A DNA stretch of 34,308 nucleotides. Origin: a virus. A program made the position numbers and the translations under genes. Positions 11,988 to 19,254 of the stretch are shown one piece after another (position 1 is the stretch's first letter; each line of letters begins with the position of its first letter). The stretch is from the IMG/VR virus record IMGVR_UViG_3300020215_000108, positions 1 to 34,308 of that record; one strand, given 5' to 3'. Below the pieces are notes generated by a model. That model was not told where the DNA came from and ran no database searches. It saw only the letters and a list, made by a program, of their open reading frames with translations.

Positions 11988-13142
11988 TTATTCCGCACTC
12001 TTGTCTTCCAATTTGTAAGCGCTCAGAGCAATCTGAGCGAATGAAGGCGGTAACTGTTTCTGTTCAACCTTGTTGTTTATGTATTTAGTGAATTTACCAT
12101 CTCCTATGTAGTTCTCTCTCATCCACCGGCGGAATTCAGGAAGCGCGGCTTCCGGGTAGCACCATGCTGGTTGCGGGTTCGATTCCGCTTGCGGAAAGTA
12201 CTCAGGATAATTGTGCTCCCATTTCGTCCTGGCTCCGAACTTCTGATCAAAGCCGCTCTTGGTCCAGTGTTGACCCCAGCACAAGCCTACGCTCAAGTCA
12301 GGAACAAACGACTCATCAATATGCAGCCCTGCTTGACCGAGCGTGACTATCATGTCGGCGATTTCCTTGAAAACGCTGAAGTAACCGACCGGTACGGAGT
12401 TGTAAGTTAAAGAGACGCGGTCATGGAATTGCCTCCAGACCTGGGGGACCTTGTTGGCAGGGTCATATCCGACTTGCGCATAAATGAAGTCATGCAACGC
12501 CCTACCAGCCAAGAGGCGGAAATTCTTCTTCGCTTCTTCTCGGACATTTGGAGCATCGAATGCGTAGTATTCAAGAACTGCAACGCTAACCACGTCGGGA
12601 TAAGCGTGGAATACCGACGTGCGCTGATCAATGGGAATGAAAGGGTGTTCTACAACAATGCCTCGGGAAGCCAAAATCTCTTTTACCTTGACCGTCAAAG
12701 GCAGCGAGGCTGTGTCCCAGTCCGTACTCATTTCGCTAATGCGTGAGCTGTCTATGCCACAGAGTTTGGCAAGACCACGGCCGTTTAAGAATGCGGTGCC
12801 ATCTGAAAGCACCCCCATCCCTATGCCGTCTATTTCCTTTTGGCGATCTATTTGAAGATCGAAGCTAAGCTGCGTATCAGGGGTGCGCGGATTTTCAGTG
12901 GTTTGAGGCACTAAAACCTTGATTTCATTAGGAATAACCCCGCGCGGCTGATTTGGTACTAAGAAATCGTCCCCTGTAAGCTCAACCCCATTTTCTAGCG
13001 CAGCCTTAAGCAGTCTGGTCTGCCATTTAGCAGGAATAATTCCTGTTTTAAACCAATAACTTACAGTGCTTTGGCCAATCCCAAGGGCCTTTGCAAGGGC
13101 TGATTGACCACCAAATTTTTCAATAATTTTATGTGCGTTCAT
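11988..13142 (-). CDS. HTH protein with large unknown C-terminal domain (candidate BstA-like or antirepressor)
   Basis: 384 residues. Residues 3-60 form a YdaS/Cro-type helix-turn-helix (KIIEKFGGQSALAKALGIGQ, then STVSYWFKTGIIPAKW). A linker of about 35 residues follows. Residues 105-165 (GVLSDGTAFLNGRGLAKLCG) recall the start of KilA-N/antirepressor domains. The C-terminal 200 residues are aromatic and acidic with many Trp and Tyr (VWRQFHDRVSLTYNSVPVGY; WEHNYPEYFPQ) and end in a basic helix. It lies between repressor and rightward promoter, the place of rexAB in lambda and bstA in BTP1. A phage-exclusion or antirepressor function is inferred. The palindromes at 13151-13189 suggest autoregulation. 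Confidence 0.6.
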   Translation of the reverse strand: MNAHKIIEKFGGQSALAKALGIGQSTVSYWFKTGIIPAKWQTRLLKAALENGVELTGDDFLVPNQPRGVIPNEIKVLVPQTTENPRTPDTQLSFDLQIDRQKEIDGIGMGVLSDGTAFLNGRGLAKLCGIDSSRISEMSTDWDTASLPLTVKVKEILASRGIVVEHPFIPIDQRTSVFHAYPDVVSVAVLEYYAFDAPNVREEAKKNFRLLAGRALHDFIYAQVGYDPANKVPQVWRQFHDRVSLTYNSVPVGYFSVFKEIADMIVTLGQAGLHIDESFVPDLSVGLCWGQHWTKSGFDQKFGARTKWEHNYPEYFPQAESNPQPAWCYPEAALPEFRRWMRENYIGDGKFTKYINNKVEQKQLPPSFAQIALSAYKLEDKSAE

Positions 13143-13150
13143 TTGTCACC

Positions 13151-13189
13151 TATCAAATATTTTGATAAGGCTACCAAATTTATTGGTAG
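13151..13189. promoter_or_regulatory. Two matching palindromes upstream of the HTH-fusion gene
   Basis: TATCAAATATTTTGATA (13151-13167) and TACCAAATTTATTGGTA (13172-13188, extended to 13171-13189) share the form TAYCAAATWTWTTGRTA, and both are perfect inverted repeats. Centres are 21 bases apart. They begin eight bases before ATG 13142 and are unlike the AGTA-N6-TACT sites. They are likely operators for the HTH-fusion protein or another regulator. Confidence 0.72.
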
Positions 13190-13251
13190 GCGACAATACT
13201 ATTTAGCCTCTTCCATGTTGTAAGCCCCACAACACTATACCGAACAACTCT

Positions 13252-13298
13252 AGTAATCTTTTACTTGACATAGTTGTTACATGTAGTAATATTTTACT
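13252..13298 (+). promoter_or_regulatory. Strong early promoter with two operators (pL-like)
   Basis: TTGACA (13265-13270) and TAATAT (13287-13292) with a 16-base spacer form a near-consensus promoter. AGTA-N6-TACT sites at 13252-13265 and 13285-13298 touch the -35 and cover the -10. The first gene of the rightward operon starts at 13337. Repression by the same protein that binds 11186-11246 would silence both early operons, as CI does in lambda. Confidence 0.85.
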
Positions 13299-13336
13299 TA
13301 TCAAGATTGAATACCCCCACCAAACAGGAGCGGAGT

Positions 13337-13699
13337 ATGGGAAGCGAACTTGAACAGAATATTTTGAGTGCGGCAAAAGGCGCTATAGCTCAGGCCATCG
13401 TCAGCCAGTTGACCGGTTACGGCAGTCCGCTCGACAAACTGGTCAAGGATGTTTTCGCGCACAACCATGCCGAGCTTTTCGCTTTGGTAAATGGAGAGTT
13501 TGCCGGACTCCTGAAGAGTGATGACTTTCGGGCCGACCTGAAAGACGCGCTGAACAAGAAGCTTGCAAAAACCATGATCGACAAGATGGGCGGCGAAATC
13601 GAAAAACGAGTTAACGAGCTTCGCTCAGACCCGTCCACGAGAGCAAAACTCGTGATCGCTATCGAAGGCGTCATTAAGTCCCTGAACCCCCACAGCTAA
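13337..13699 (+). CDS. Hypothetical protein, first gene of rightward operon
   Basis: 120 residues from ATG 13337 (GGAG upstream). The longer frame from 13274 would start within the promoter and is rejected. Helical throughout: AIAQAIVSQLTGYGSPLDKL, VKDVFAHNHAELFALVNGEF, then a Lys-rich helix. As first gene after a pL-like promoter it occupies the place of lambda N, but it is neither small nor Arg-rich at the N-terminus, so an N-type antiterminator is not supported. Confidence 0.6.
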   Translation: MGSELEQNILSAAKGAIAQAIVSQLTGYGSPLDKLVKDVFAHNHAELFALVNGEFAGLLKSDDFRADLKDALNKKLAKTMIDKMGGEIEKRVNELRSDPSTRAKLVIAIEGVIKSLNPHS

Positions 13700-13715
13700 C
13701 AGCAGGAGTTGAGAG

Positions 13716-13901
13716 ATGGGTAATCGAGCACAAGCATTACTAACTGAAGTTTGCGCAGAGATGGATCGACAAGAGCGCATCACTGCCCTGCTTCACAAGA
13801 TTGCCGCTCTATCTCCAGCAACAAAAGATTACGAGCCGGGTATCGGTGCTGGAATGCTGAATCAGCTAATCGATGAAGCAAAAGCATTGTTGACCCAATA
13901 A
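13716..13901 (+). CDS. Small helical hypothetical protein
   Basis: 61 residues: QALLTEVCAEMDRQERITAL, LHKIAALSPATKDYEPGIGA, then a last helix. It is acidic, with GGAG upstream of the ATG. Not recognised. Confidence 0.5.
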   Translation: MGNRAQALLTEVCAEMDRQERITALLHKIAALSPATKDYEPGIGAGMLNQLIDEAKALLTQ

Positions 13902-13919
13902 CGAGAGGATGAACGAGGG

Positions 13920-14342
13920 ATGAGCTTCGAACACATTGTAAAAGTAACCGGCGCTTTTGATCGCCGTGACCCGGACCCGAAAAAGAATTACGGGATTCAT
14001 GGGATGGAATTGCGCTTCATTCTGAAGGGTGAACGAGGAGCCATGCAATTCGTGGTTTATACGCCGATTCATCTTGAGCACGTTGCAGAAGAGTTGTGGC
14101 AGAACCATCGAACCAAAAACTACAACCCATTTAAAGCAACGGGAGCTGATATTGGCTACCACAGCAAAACTCCCCGGTATGAAGAGCAACCGAAAATGGA
14201 GTGTGAGTATACGGGTTGCGGCCACTGCTACTACGACGGTTCCAGCCTGCAAGCAGATGAGTTCATGCCCGAGTTTTTGGCTGGCGGCTCTGACGCGGTT
14301 TGGAAGATGCTGGAAGAAAGATACAACAGCTTGTTTAGCTAG
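13920..14342 (+). CDS. Hypothetical protein with Cys/Tyr motif
   Basis: 140 residues. It has beta-rich segments (GMELRFILKGERGAMQFVVY), then TPIHLEHVAEELW and a striking CEYTGCGHCYYDGSSLQADE (about 98-117), which could be a metal site. The ending FLAGGSDAVWKMLEERY is helical. Proteins with this CxxxGxCYYDGS-type block are common in phages of gammaproteobacteria and have no known role to me. Confidence 0.62.
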   Translation: MSFEHIVKVTGAFDRRDPDPKKNYGIHGMELRFILKGERGAMQFVVYTPIHLEHVAEELWQNHRTKNYNPFKATGADIGYHSKTPRYEEQPKMECEYTGCGHCYYDGSSLQADEFMPEFLAGGSDAVWKMLEERYNSLFS

Positions 14343-14363
14343 CCCCACCACCCCGAGGGATAT

Positions 14364-14657
14364 ATGAGTACTGAGAAGAAATGGGATTTTGATGCTGTGA
14401 CTAGGCAGCTTACCGAAAACGATATCGTCATCGCAAACGATGTAAGCCCCGAGCACGGCACGCTAATGGCGTTAGCACCAGAGCTTTTTGAGGCGCTGAA
14501 GTGTCTTGTGGTCGCTTCGCCCAATGAAGTCGATATGCGACGTTTGCTCGAATTCTCTGGCCTTGATGACGTTAAGGAATTGCAGCTCAAACTGGTGATA
14601 TACATCGACGCGCTTGACCAAGCCCGCACCCTCATAGCAAAGGTAGCGACCGAATGA
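14364..14657 (+). CDS. Hypothetical protein
   Basis: 97 residues. Two recognisable blocks: MALAPELFEALKCLVVASPN and LVIYIDALDQARTLIAKVA. The LAPELLEAL...L..A..ARA.IAKA pattern is widespread in small phage early proteins of unknown function. It has GAGGG before the ATG, and its stop overlaps the next frame. Confidence 0.58.
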   Translation: MSTEKKWDFDAVTRQLTENDIVIANDVSPEHGTLMALAPELFEALKCLVVASPNEVDMRRLLEFSGLDDVKELQLKLVIYIDALDQARTLIAKVATE

Positions 14658-14677
14658 GCGAACAACAGGAGAGAAAA

Positions 14678-15040
14678 ATGGAGAACGCGAAGCCGACAGT
14701 TAAAATTACAGGATTCGACCAGCCGAAAGATGTATCGGATGCTGAAATTGCTTTCGGCGGTATTAATGGCTTGATGCCCCCTTATAAGGGCCTTGAGGAA
14801 TTCGATTGCTACTCCCGAGGCAAGAAGAGTTGGGGCCGTGATTTGTTTATGGATTGGTTCTACAAAGGGCTTAAAAGCCTGGAGTTATACCCTAAACAAG
14901 GAATCGACAAAAACAAAGCTCTGCGACATATCAAGGCTGTTATGCAGTCTTTTGAGCCGAGCCATGAACACAAAGTAGCGGCATGCGCCTTCTTATTTGA
15001 AAAATGGTTTGAGTCTGGCAAATGGGAGTGTGGAGCATGA
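14678..15040 (+). CDS. Hypothetical protein
   Basis: 120 residues from ATG 14678, chosen because AGGAGAG lies six bases upstream; ATG 14654 overlaps the previous stop and is possible. It reads DAEIAFGGINGLMPPYKGLE, then GRDLFMDWFYKGLKSLELYP, KALRHIKAVMQSFEPSHEHK and a final helix. Mostly helical with several aromatics. Not recognised. Confidence 0.55.
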   Translation: MENAKPTVKITGFDQPKDVSDAEIAFGGINGLMPPYKGLEEFDCYSRGKKSWGRDLFMDWFYKGLKSLELYPKQGIDKNKALRHIKAVMQSFEPSHEHKVAACAFLFEKWFESGKWECGA

Positions 15041-15204
15041 ACCAACAATCCATGAATTTCCGCAAATCCCCCCTCCTCTCCGATCTACAAAAAGCGGACA
15101 CCGGAAGGGAGGAGCATTTGAGGAGGTTGGAGCACCTAAAAAACCGGCACTACTTGGAGAAGTTGCTGGAAGAGCACAGAAAGGCAATGGAGGGAGTGAG
15201 CTGA
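15037..15204 (+). CDS. Small hypothetical protein
   Basis: 55 residues from ATG 15037, overlapping the previous stop (ATGA) with GGGAG upstream. The second half (REEHLRRLEHLKNRHYLEKL) is a charged coiled coil. Not recognised. Confidence 0.5.
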   Translation: MNQQSMNFRKSPLLSDLQKADTGREEHLRRLEHLKNRHYLEKLLEEHRKAMEGVS

Positions 15205-15368
15205 TGGGATGGATGCGGCGCTGTTACGGAGAGAGAAAGCTGGCAGAAATGTGCAGCCGTACCCGACCGTCTTGCGAGTTACCCCTTGGGCCTCGGGCGC
15301 GAAGTGAGTATGCAGACGTGCATAGCCGTGTTAACGCGACGGCCATCCATCCACATGAGCCCACTTAG
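15204..15368 (+). CDS. Small basic hypothetical protein (54 aa)
   Basis: ATG 15204 overlaps the previous stop (TGATG) and AGGGAG lies eight bases upstream. MGWMRRCYGERKLAEMCSRT then RPSCELPLGPRARSEY. It is basic with three Cys. Codon use is less convincing than in its neighbours. Confidence 0.4.
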   Translation: MGWMRRCYGERKLAEMCSRTRPSCELPLGPRARSEYADVHSRVNATAIHPHEPT

Positions 15369-15382
15369 CGGGGGAGTATGAA

Positions 15383-15619
15383 ATGAGCGAACAGAAACGA
15401 GATGACGGCGGTGCGGCGTTCCCATGTGAACAGGGCCATGTTCAGGAGCATGGCTGGAACCAAACCTTTGAGAGCGGCATGTCCCTGCGCGATTACTTCG
15501 CAGCGAAGGCGATGCAGGGTTTTGCGAGTTCGGATAACGAGACTATTCCTTCTGTGACAGTAATTGCTGGATGGTCGTACGAAATGGCCGACGCAATGCT
15601 CGAAGCGAGGAAGAAATGA
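15383..15619 (+). CDS. Phage protein of the GMSLRDYFAAKA type
   Basis: 78 residues. It has the standard layout of a widespread small phage family of unknown function: GGAAFP at the start, GMSLRDYFAAKAMQGF (about 32-47), and a C-terminal YEMADAMLEARKK. Usually found, as here, in early operons near recombination genes. It is coupled to the next gene (ATGA). Confidence 0.65.
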   Translation: MSEQKRDDGGAAFPCEQGHVQEHGWNQTFESGMSLRDYFAAKAMQGFASSDNETIPSVTVIAGWSYEMADAMLEARKK

Positions 15620-15870
15620 ACGCCATAGTTCGCCTGACCGCCCACGACCTCAAGCGCGTACGTGAGGAGCTGTTCCAGAGAAAGCGGAGAGACCGGTTAT
15701 GGCTGGCTGAGGCTCTTGGAAATTACAGGGGTTGGCATGACGCGTATTTAGCGGATGACCCAATCGAAATAAAGCGGCGCATGGATACGGCCGTGTGGAA
15801 TTACCTGGAGGAAACAGGGGAATTAGAAACGGCTGAAAGCGAGTCGCAGTTACTCAAGGAGCTGTCATGA
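15616..15870 (+). CDS. Hypothetical protein
   Basis: 84 residues from ATG 15616, overlapping the previous stop. It is helical and basic at first (HDLKRVREELFQRKRRDRLW), then acidic (WNYLEETGELETAESESQLL). It overlaps the next gene by four bases. Not recognised. Confidence 0.52.
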   Translation: MNAIVRLTAHDLKRVREELFQRKRRDRLWLAEALGNYRGWHDAYLADDPIEIKRRMDTAVWNYLEETGELETAESESQLLKELS

Positions 15871-16034
15871 GAAAGGCAAAGCCCTACAAGCCGGACAATA
15901 TCTTGTTAACGGATCGGCTGATCAACAACGCATTCAAGGCTCTGCGTGATTCAAATCTGAAAGCAGAGCTTAAGAGAAACGAAACCGCCGAGTCTGAGGC
16001 GGTGGGAAGGAAGGAGTTGAGTAATGCGCGTTAA
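15867..16034 (+). CDS. Small hypothetical protein (55 aa)
   Basis: ATG 15867 overlaps the previous TGA. MRKAKPYKPDNILLTDRLIN then NAFKALRDSNLKAELKRNET. Basic, with one clear helix. Its end overlaps the DUF4177-like gene by 11 bases. The tiling supports a real gene. Confidence 0.52.
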   Translation: MRKAKPYKPDNILLTDRLINNAFKALRDSNLKAELKRNETAESEAVGRKELSNAR

Positions 16035-16206
16035 ACGATACGAGTACAAAATTGTACCAAGGACTGTAGGTGGTCGCTTATTAACTACTGAGGGCGAAGA
16101 ATTCCGATTCAATGAAATTGGAAAAGACGGGTGGTTGTTTTGCAATTCGGACAATGACGGTAACTACGTCTTTGCGCGAACCAAATATAAGCGTGTAAAG
16201 AAATGA
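16024..16206 (+). CDS. DUF4177-like small protein
   Basis: 60 residues with AGGAG eight bases upstream. RYEYKIVPRTVGGRLLTTEG, FNEIGKDGWLFCNSDNDGNY and VFARTKYKRV follow the DUF4177 layout (YEYK.V ... LN.LG..GW.L ... FKR). It should be a small alpha/beta barrel-like domain. Its function is unknown in phages and bacteria. Confidence 0.65.
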   Translation: MRVKRYEYKIVPRTVGGRLLTTEGEEFRFNEIGKDGWLFCNSDNDGNYVFARTKYKRVKK

Positions 16207-16391
16207 CTTTACTTGAAAAACAAATGGCCGCAGCTCTGGAAAAGTTCCTTCTCTACTTCAAGAGCGGAAATGAGATTCCAGTCGAGCGAGCTGTAATTCG
16301 AGCGGATAGCGATGCGGTGTTAACTGCGCGGCAAGCAATGACCGAATTCCAGAAGCAGAAGGATATCGAGAAAAACCGAATTACTTACTGA
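16203..16391 (+). CDS. Small hypothetical protein
   Basis: 62 residues: LLEKQMAAALEKFLLYFKSG, a short turn, then ADSDAVLTARQAMTEFQKQK. The AL...L..F....A..AL pattern is similar to other small helical phage proteins. The ATG overlaps the previous stop (ATGA). Confidence 0.52.
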   Translation: MTLLEKQMAAALEKFLLYFKSGNEIPVERAVIRADSDAVLTARQAMTEFQKQKDIEKNRITY

Positions 16392-16400
16392 GGCTAAGCA

Positions 16401-16652
16401 ATGAGAATGGTTTATGTAAGCAAAGAGCTTGAACAGATTGAATTTGCAAAGCGGGCAGCCGAAGCGTTCGCAAAGAATGAAAAGCTAGCAAGCTATACGG
16501 ATGGCGAAATTATCCCCGGATGTTTTTTCGCGCTGCGATGGGGCTTAAGAAATGATTGTGTTGTTGTATTCAAGCTTGATTGCGCTCATGTGCCTACAAA
16601 TTATCAAGAACTTGTACGCGCTGTAGCAGGAGAGAAAAAGACCGTATGCTAA
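16401..16652 (+). CDS. Hypothetical protein
   Basis: 83 residues: a helix (ELEQIEFAKRAAEAFAKNEK), then strands (GCFFALRWGLRNDCVVVFKL) and a short helix. A small alpha/beta protein. Its stop overlaps the start of the RecE-like gene by seven bases. Confidence 0.52.
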   Translation: MRMVYVSKELEQIEFAKRAAEAFAKNEKLASYTDGEIIPGCFFALRWGLRNDCVVVFKLDCAHVPTNYQELVRAVAGEKKTVC

Positions 16653-17428
16653 ACATCGGACTACAAAACGTGCCAGAAGACACTTACCACGCAGACCGAA
16701 CTGCGGTAAGTAAGAGCTGGCTGGATTACATCGAGCGCAGCCCCGCGCACCTGAAGGCTTATCTTGATGGCCTGACATATCGAGATTCTGAGGAACTCGA
16801 CATAGGGCGCCTGGCGCATTGCCTGATCCTGGAGGAAGACCGGTTCCTGAAGCAGTTCGTTTGCGCCCCGAAGGTCGATAAGCGGACCACGGCCGGGAAA
16901 CAGCAGTGGGCGGAATTCGAGGCGGCTAACAAGGGCCGAACGCTGGTCACTCAGGACCACTACAAGCTGGTTTTCAATATCCGTGATGCGGTGATGAAGC
17001 ACTCCAAAGCCGCTGCCCTACTTCGTAACGGCGAACCCGAGAAAACGATTGTCTGGAAGGACGCCAACACCGGAGAACTATGCAAGGCCCGTGCGGACTG
17101 GCTGAGACAAAACGCGATTGTTGACATAAAGACCACTCGGGACGCTAGACCGGCGGAGTTTTCCAAATCGATAGCCAACTTCCGCTATCACGTGCAAGCG
17201 GCTCATTACGAGGCCGGGTTCAACTTAAACAGGTTCATCTTTATCGCCGTGGAGAAAGATCCTCCGTTTGGGGTGGCGGTCTACTTCGCAGACTCGGAAA
17301 TGGTGAGGTCCGGAACCGAGGCACGAGCAAGAAACCTGGAAGCTTACGCCGAGTGCAAAGCTTCGGGTAATTGGCCCTGTTACAGCGAGAGCATTACAAC
17401 CATTCAACTGCCGCGTTGGGCGGCTTAG
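16646..17428 (+). CDS. RecE-like PD-(D/E)XK exonuclease (DUF3799)
   Basis: 260 residues from ATG 16646. It probably degrades one strand of duplex DNA 5'-3' and passes the other to the annealase next door. Nuclease motifs: RLAHCLILE with His58, KARADWL with Asp151, VDIKTT with Asp160 and Lys162, and QAAHYEAGF giving Gln184/Tyr188 (QxxxY). The start YHADRTAVSKSWLDYIERSP is typical of RecE C-terminal/DUF3799 proteins. It forms a Red-type pair with the Bet gene that starts nine bases after its stop. Confidence 0.85.
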   Translation: MLNIGLQNVPEDTYHADRTAVSKSWLDYIERSPAHLKAYLDGLTYRDSEELDIGRLAHCLILEEDRFLKQFVCAPKVDKRTTAGKQQWAEFEAANKGRTLVTQDHYKLVFNIRDAVMKHSKAAALLRNGEPEKTIVWKDANTGELCKARADWLRQNAIVDIKTTRDARPAEFSKSIANFRYHVQAAHYEAGFNLNRFIFIAVEKDPPFGVAVYFADSEMVRSGTEARARNLEAYAECKASGNWPCYSESITTIQLPRWAA

Positions 17429-17436
17429 GAGAAGTC

Positions 17437-18057
17437 ATGAGCGAAGTATTAGCAATTCAGCAGCCGCAGCGAAAGAAGCTTTCCGAAATGCTGGCCGAGC
17501 GGTTCAACGTCGATCAGAAACAGTTCATTGATTCGGTCAAGGCAACCTGTTTCAACAAACAGGAAGTGAGCAACGAGCAGTTTTTGCAATTCCTTGTGGT
17601 CACGAACGAGTACAACCTGAACCCGTTCACCCGTGAAATTTTCGCCTTTCCCGGCAAGAGCGGCGGAATACAACCCATTGTGTCAATCGACGGCTGGCTT
17701 CGGATCATTAACAGTCACCCGCAGTTCGATGGTATGGAGTTCGAGGACAAGCTGGATAACGGCAAATTGATCGCTGTTACCTGCAAGATGTACCGCAAGG
17801 ACCGGACGCACCCCACGGAGGTCACGGAGTATATGGCCGAGTGTTTGCGCAATACCGACACTTGGAAGACCTGGCCAGCCCGTATGCTTCGCCACAAAGC
17901 GACGATTCAGGCGGCGCGGTATGCCTTCGGCTTCTCAGGAATATATGACCAGGACGAAGTAGAACGCGCCGCACCAATCCCTATGGGTAACGCAGTAGTA
18001 GTAAACAACGATGTTGAAGAACTTGAAAAAGAACTGGAAGCGGAGGCAAGCAAGTGA
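17437..18057 (+). CDS. bet: Bet-like single-strand annealing protein
   Basis: 206 residues from ATG 17437 (GGAG upstream). Anneals complementary single strands in phage recombination. Block FLVVTNEYNLNPFTREIFAF, then GGIQPIVSIDGWLRIINSHP, QFDGMEF, a zinc-free central domain with YRKDRTHPTEVTEYMAECLR, and RMLRHKATIQAARYAFGFSG with IYDQDEVE match RecT/Bet (PF03837), closest in pattern to lambda Bet. The C-terminus is shorter and acidic. Pairing with the RecE-like gene rather than a lambda Exo is a mosaic seen in other phages. Confidence 0.9.
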   Translation: MSEVLAIQQPQRKKLSEMLAERFNVDQKQFIDSVKATCFNKQEVSNEQFLQFLVVTNEYNLNPFTREIFAFPGKSGGIQPIVSIDGWLRIINSHPQFDGMEFEDKLDNGKLIAVTCKMYRKDRTHPTEVTEYMAECLRNTDTWKTWPARMLRHKATIQAARYAFGFSGIYDQDEVERAAPIPMGNAVVVNNDVEELEKELEAEASK

Positions 18058-18311
18058 GCAAGTTATACGACGTAGTAGCAACGATTGGAAAATACCAGAA
18101 AGACGGCCAAACAAAGTATCTCAACAAAACGGTTGGATCGGTCATCGAGACGAAGCACGGCAACCGGTTGAAGCTGGCCGCATGGTTCAATCCTGCCGGC
18201 TGCGAAAAGGACGAAGACGGGAGCGTATGGCTTGCCCTGTTTCCGCCGAAGGCAAAGGACGGGCAGCAGCAAGACAACAGTTTCAAAGACAGCGACATGC
18301 CGGATTTTTAA
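18054..18311 (+). CDS. Small OB-fold-like protein downstream of Bet
   Basis: 85 residues: SKLYDVVATIGKYQKDGQTK, YLNKTVGSVIETKHGNRLKL, AAWFNPAG, SVWLALFPPKA, then an acidic tail ending SDMPDF. A five-strand pattern with an acidic D-F tail is reminiscent of single-stranded-DNA-binding proteins. Genes like this commonly follow recT/bet. SSB function is an inference. The ATG overlaps the bet stop (TGA). Confidence 0.58.
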   Translation: MSKLYDVVATIGKYQKDGQTKYLNKTVGSVIETKHGNRLKLAAWFNPAGCEKDEDGSVWLALFPPKAKDGQQQDNSFKDSDMPDF

Positions 18312-18335
18312 ACCCCACCCGAGGAGAGGGTTTGT

Positions 18336-18677
18336 ATGAGTGAGCAATTCAATATAGATGAGTACCTTGGCTTGTCGGTTGGCCCGGATGCTGAGTCTGT
18401 GACCATAAGCAAGGAGTCATATCTATACATTCGCAAGCAACTCTCCACCCTCTCCTCCTCCCTTGAGCGCGTGGAGGGGGAGCGGGATCGGTACAGGCTG
18501 GCTTTGGAGAATTGCTACATGATGGCGCGCAGAAATATCGTAAGACTTGGCAATTCAGCAGATAAAAGCCTGCTTCCGGAAATTGATAAATGGGGGCACA
18601 TTGCCCGCTTCTGCGAAGAAGCTGGGCTTAAATCCAGCCCATTGCGCGAACACCCCACACCCGGAGACGGCCAATGA
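18336..18677 (+). CDS. Hypothetical protein with coiled coil
   Basis: 113 residues. The region about 28-60 (SYLYIRKQLSTLSSSLERVE) is a coiled coil, followed by LALENCYMMARRN, a pattern common in phage early proteins (L..A...C...AR). GAGGAGAGGG lies before the ATG. Function unknown. Confidence 0.55.
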   Translation: MSEQFNIDEYLGLSVGPDAESVTISKESYLYIRKQLSTLSSSLERVEGERDRYRLALENCYMMARRNIVRLGNSADKSLLPEIDKWGHIARFCEEAGLKSSPLREHPTPGDGQ

Positions 18678-18865
18678 AAACAAATTGTATCTGGGTGATT
18701 GAAGTCTTTAGGAAAGATGCCGGGCGATGGGACCCGATCGACTTCCAACGAAACAGAAAAGGCGCGAGGAATGAGCTATCACGTCATCGAGCAGCATCTA
18801 ATAGCTGCCACAAATTTCGCATCAAGCTATACACGGGACTTGGTATGCAAGCCAGGAATGGGTGA
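18674..18865 (+). CDS. Small hypothetical protein
   Basis: 63 residues. The ATG overlaps the previous stop (ATGA). CIWVIEVFRKDAGRWDPIDF then a basic half ending KFRIKLYTGLGM. A W.IE...  W.P......R..A layout is known from small phage proteins that report on nothing specific. The competing frame from 18699 has no coupled start and a poorer composition. Confidence 0.45.
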   Translation: MKTNCIWVIEVFRKDAGRWDPIDFQRNRKGARNELSRHRAASNSCHKFRIKLYTGLGMQARNG

Positions 18866-18870
18866 GGACT

Positions 18871-19254
18871 ATGATGATACCTGAGCAGAAATTGTTGGAT
18901 CACCTTCACGAAATAGAAAAGGAGATTCGAGGCTCCATCATGGATCGATATGTAAAAGAGCAGAAAGTATCGGTTATCGAATGGATAAGGCAAGACATAA
19001 TCTCCGGTTATCTCTCCGCTCCCCCGTCCGGCGAAGGGAGGGGGTGGATAGCGGTTAGTGAGAGGTTGCCGAAAACCTTTGAGGCGGTTCTTGTATATCA
19101 GGGCGATGCATCAAGCAACGATAGGCTTGCATGGGTTGACCATAGCGGGGACTGGTATTGGTGCAACTTGGCATCAAGAAGTCCGAAGTGTAACCCGTCG
19201 CTCTGGATGCCTATTCCGCCTGTACCGGAGAAGTCAGAGGCTCCCAATGAGTAA
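18871..19254 (+). CDS. DUF551 domain protein
   Basis: 127 residues from ATG 18871 (or 18874), with GAGG upstream. The N-terminal half is helical. The C-terminal half is a DUF551 domain: GWIAVSERLPKTFEAVLVYQ, then DWYWCN and SLWMPIPPVPE, following the WI.VSERLP...VLV ... WMPLP.PP pattern. DUF551 proteins are common in phages of enterics and relatives and have no known activity. Its end overlaps the XRE gene by eight bases. Confidence 0.75.
   Translation: MMIPEQKLLDHLHEIEKEIRGSIMDRYVKEQKVSVIEWIRQDIISGYLSAPPSGEGRGWIAVSERLPKTFEAVLVYQGDASSNDRLAWVDHSGDWYWCNLASRSPKCNPSLWMPIPPVPEKSEAPNE

Noticed and set aside
13337-13699. N-type antiterminator as first gene of the pL-like operon
   Set aside because: 120 residues, acidic to neutral, without an N-terminal Arg-rich RNA-binding motif, and no clear boxA/boxB before it.
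13866-14456. 196-codon - strand frame opposite rightward early genes
   Set aside because: Antisense to two + strand genes with good starts; hydrophobic composition arises from complementing acidic/lysine codons.
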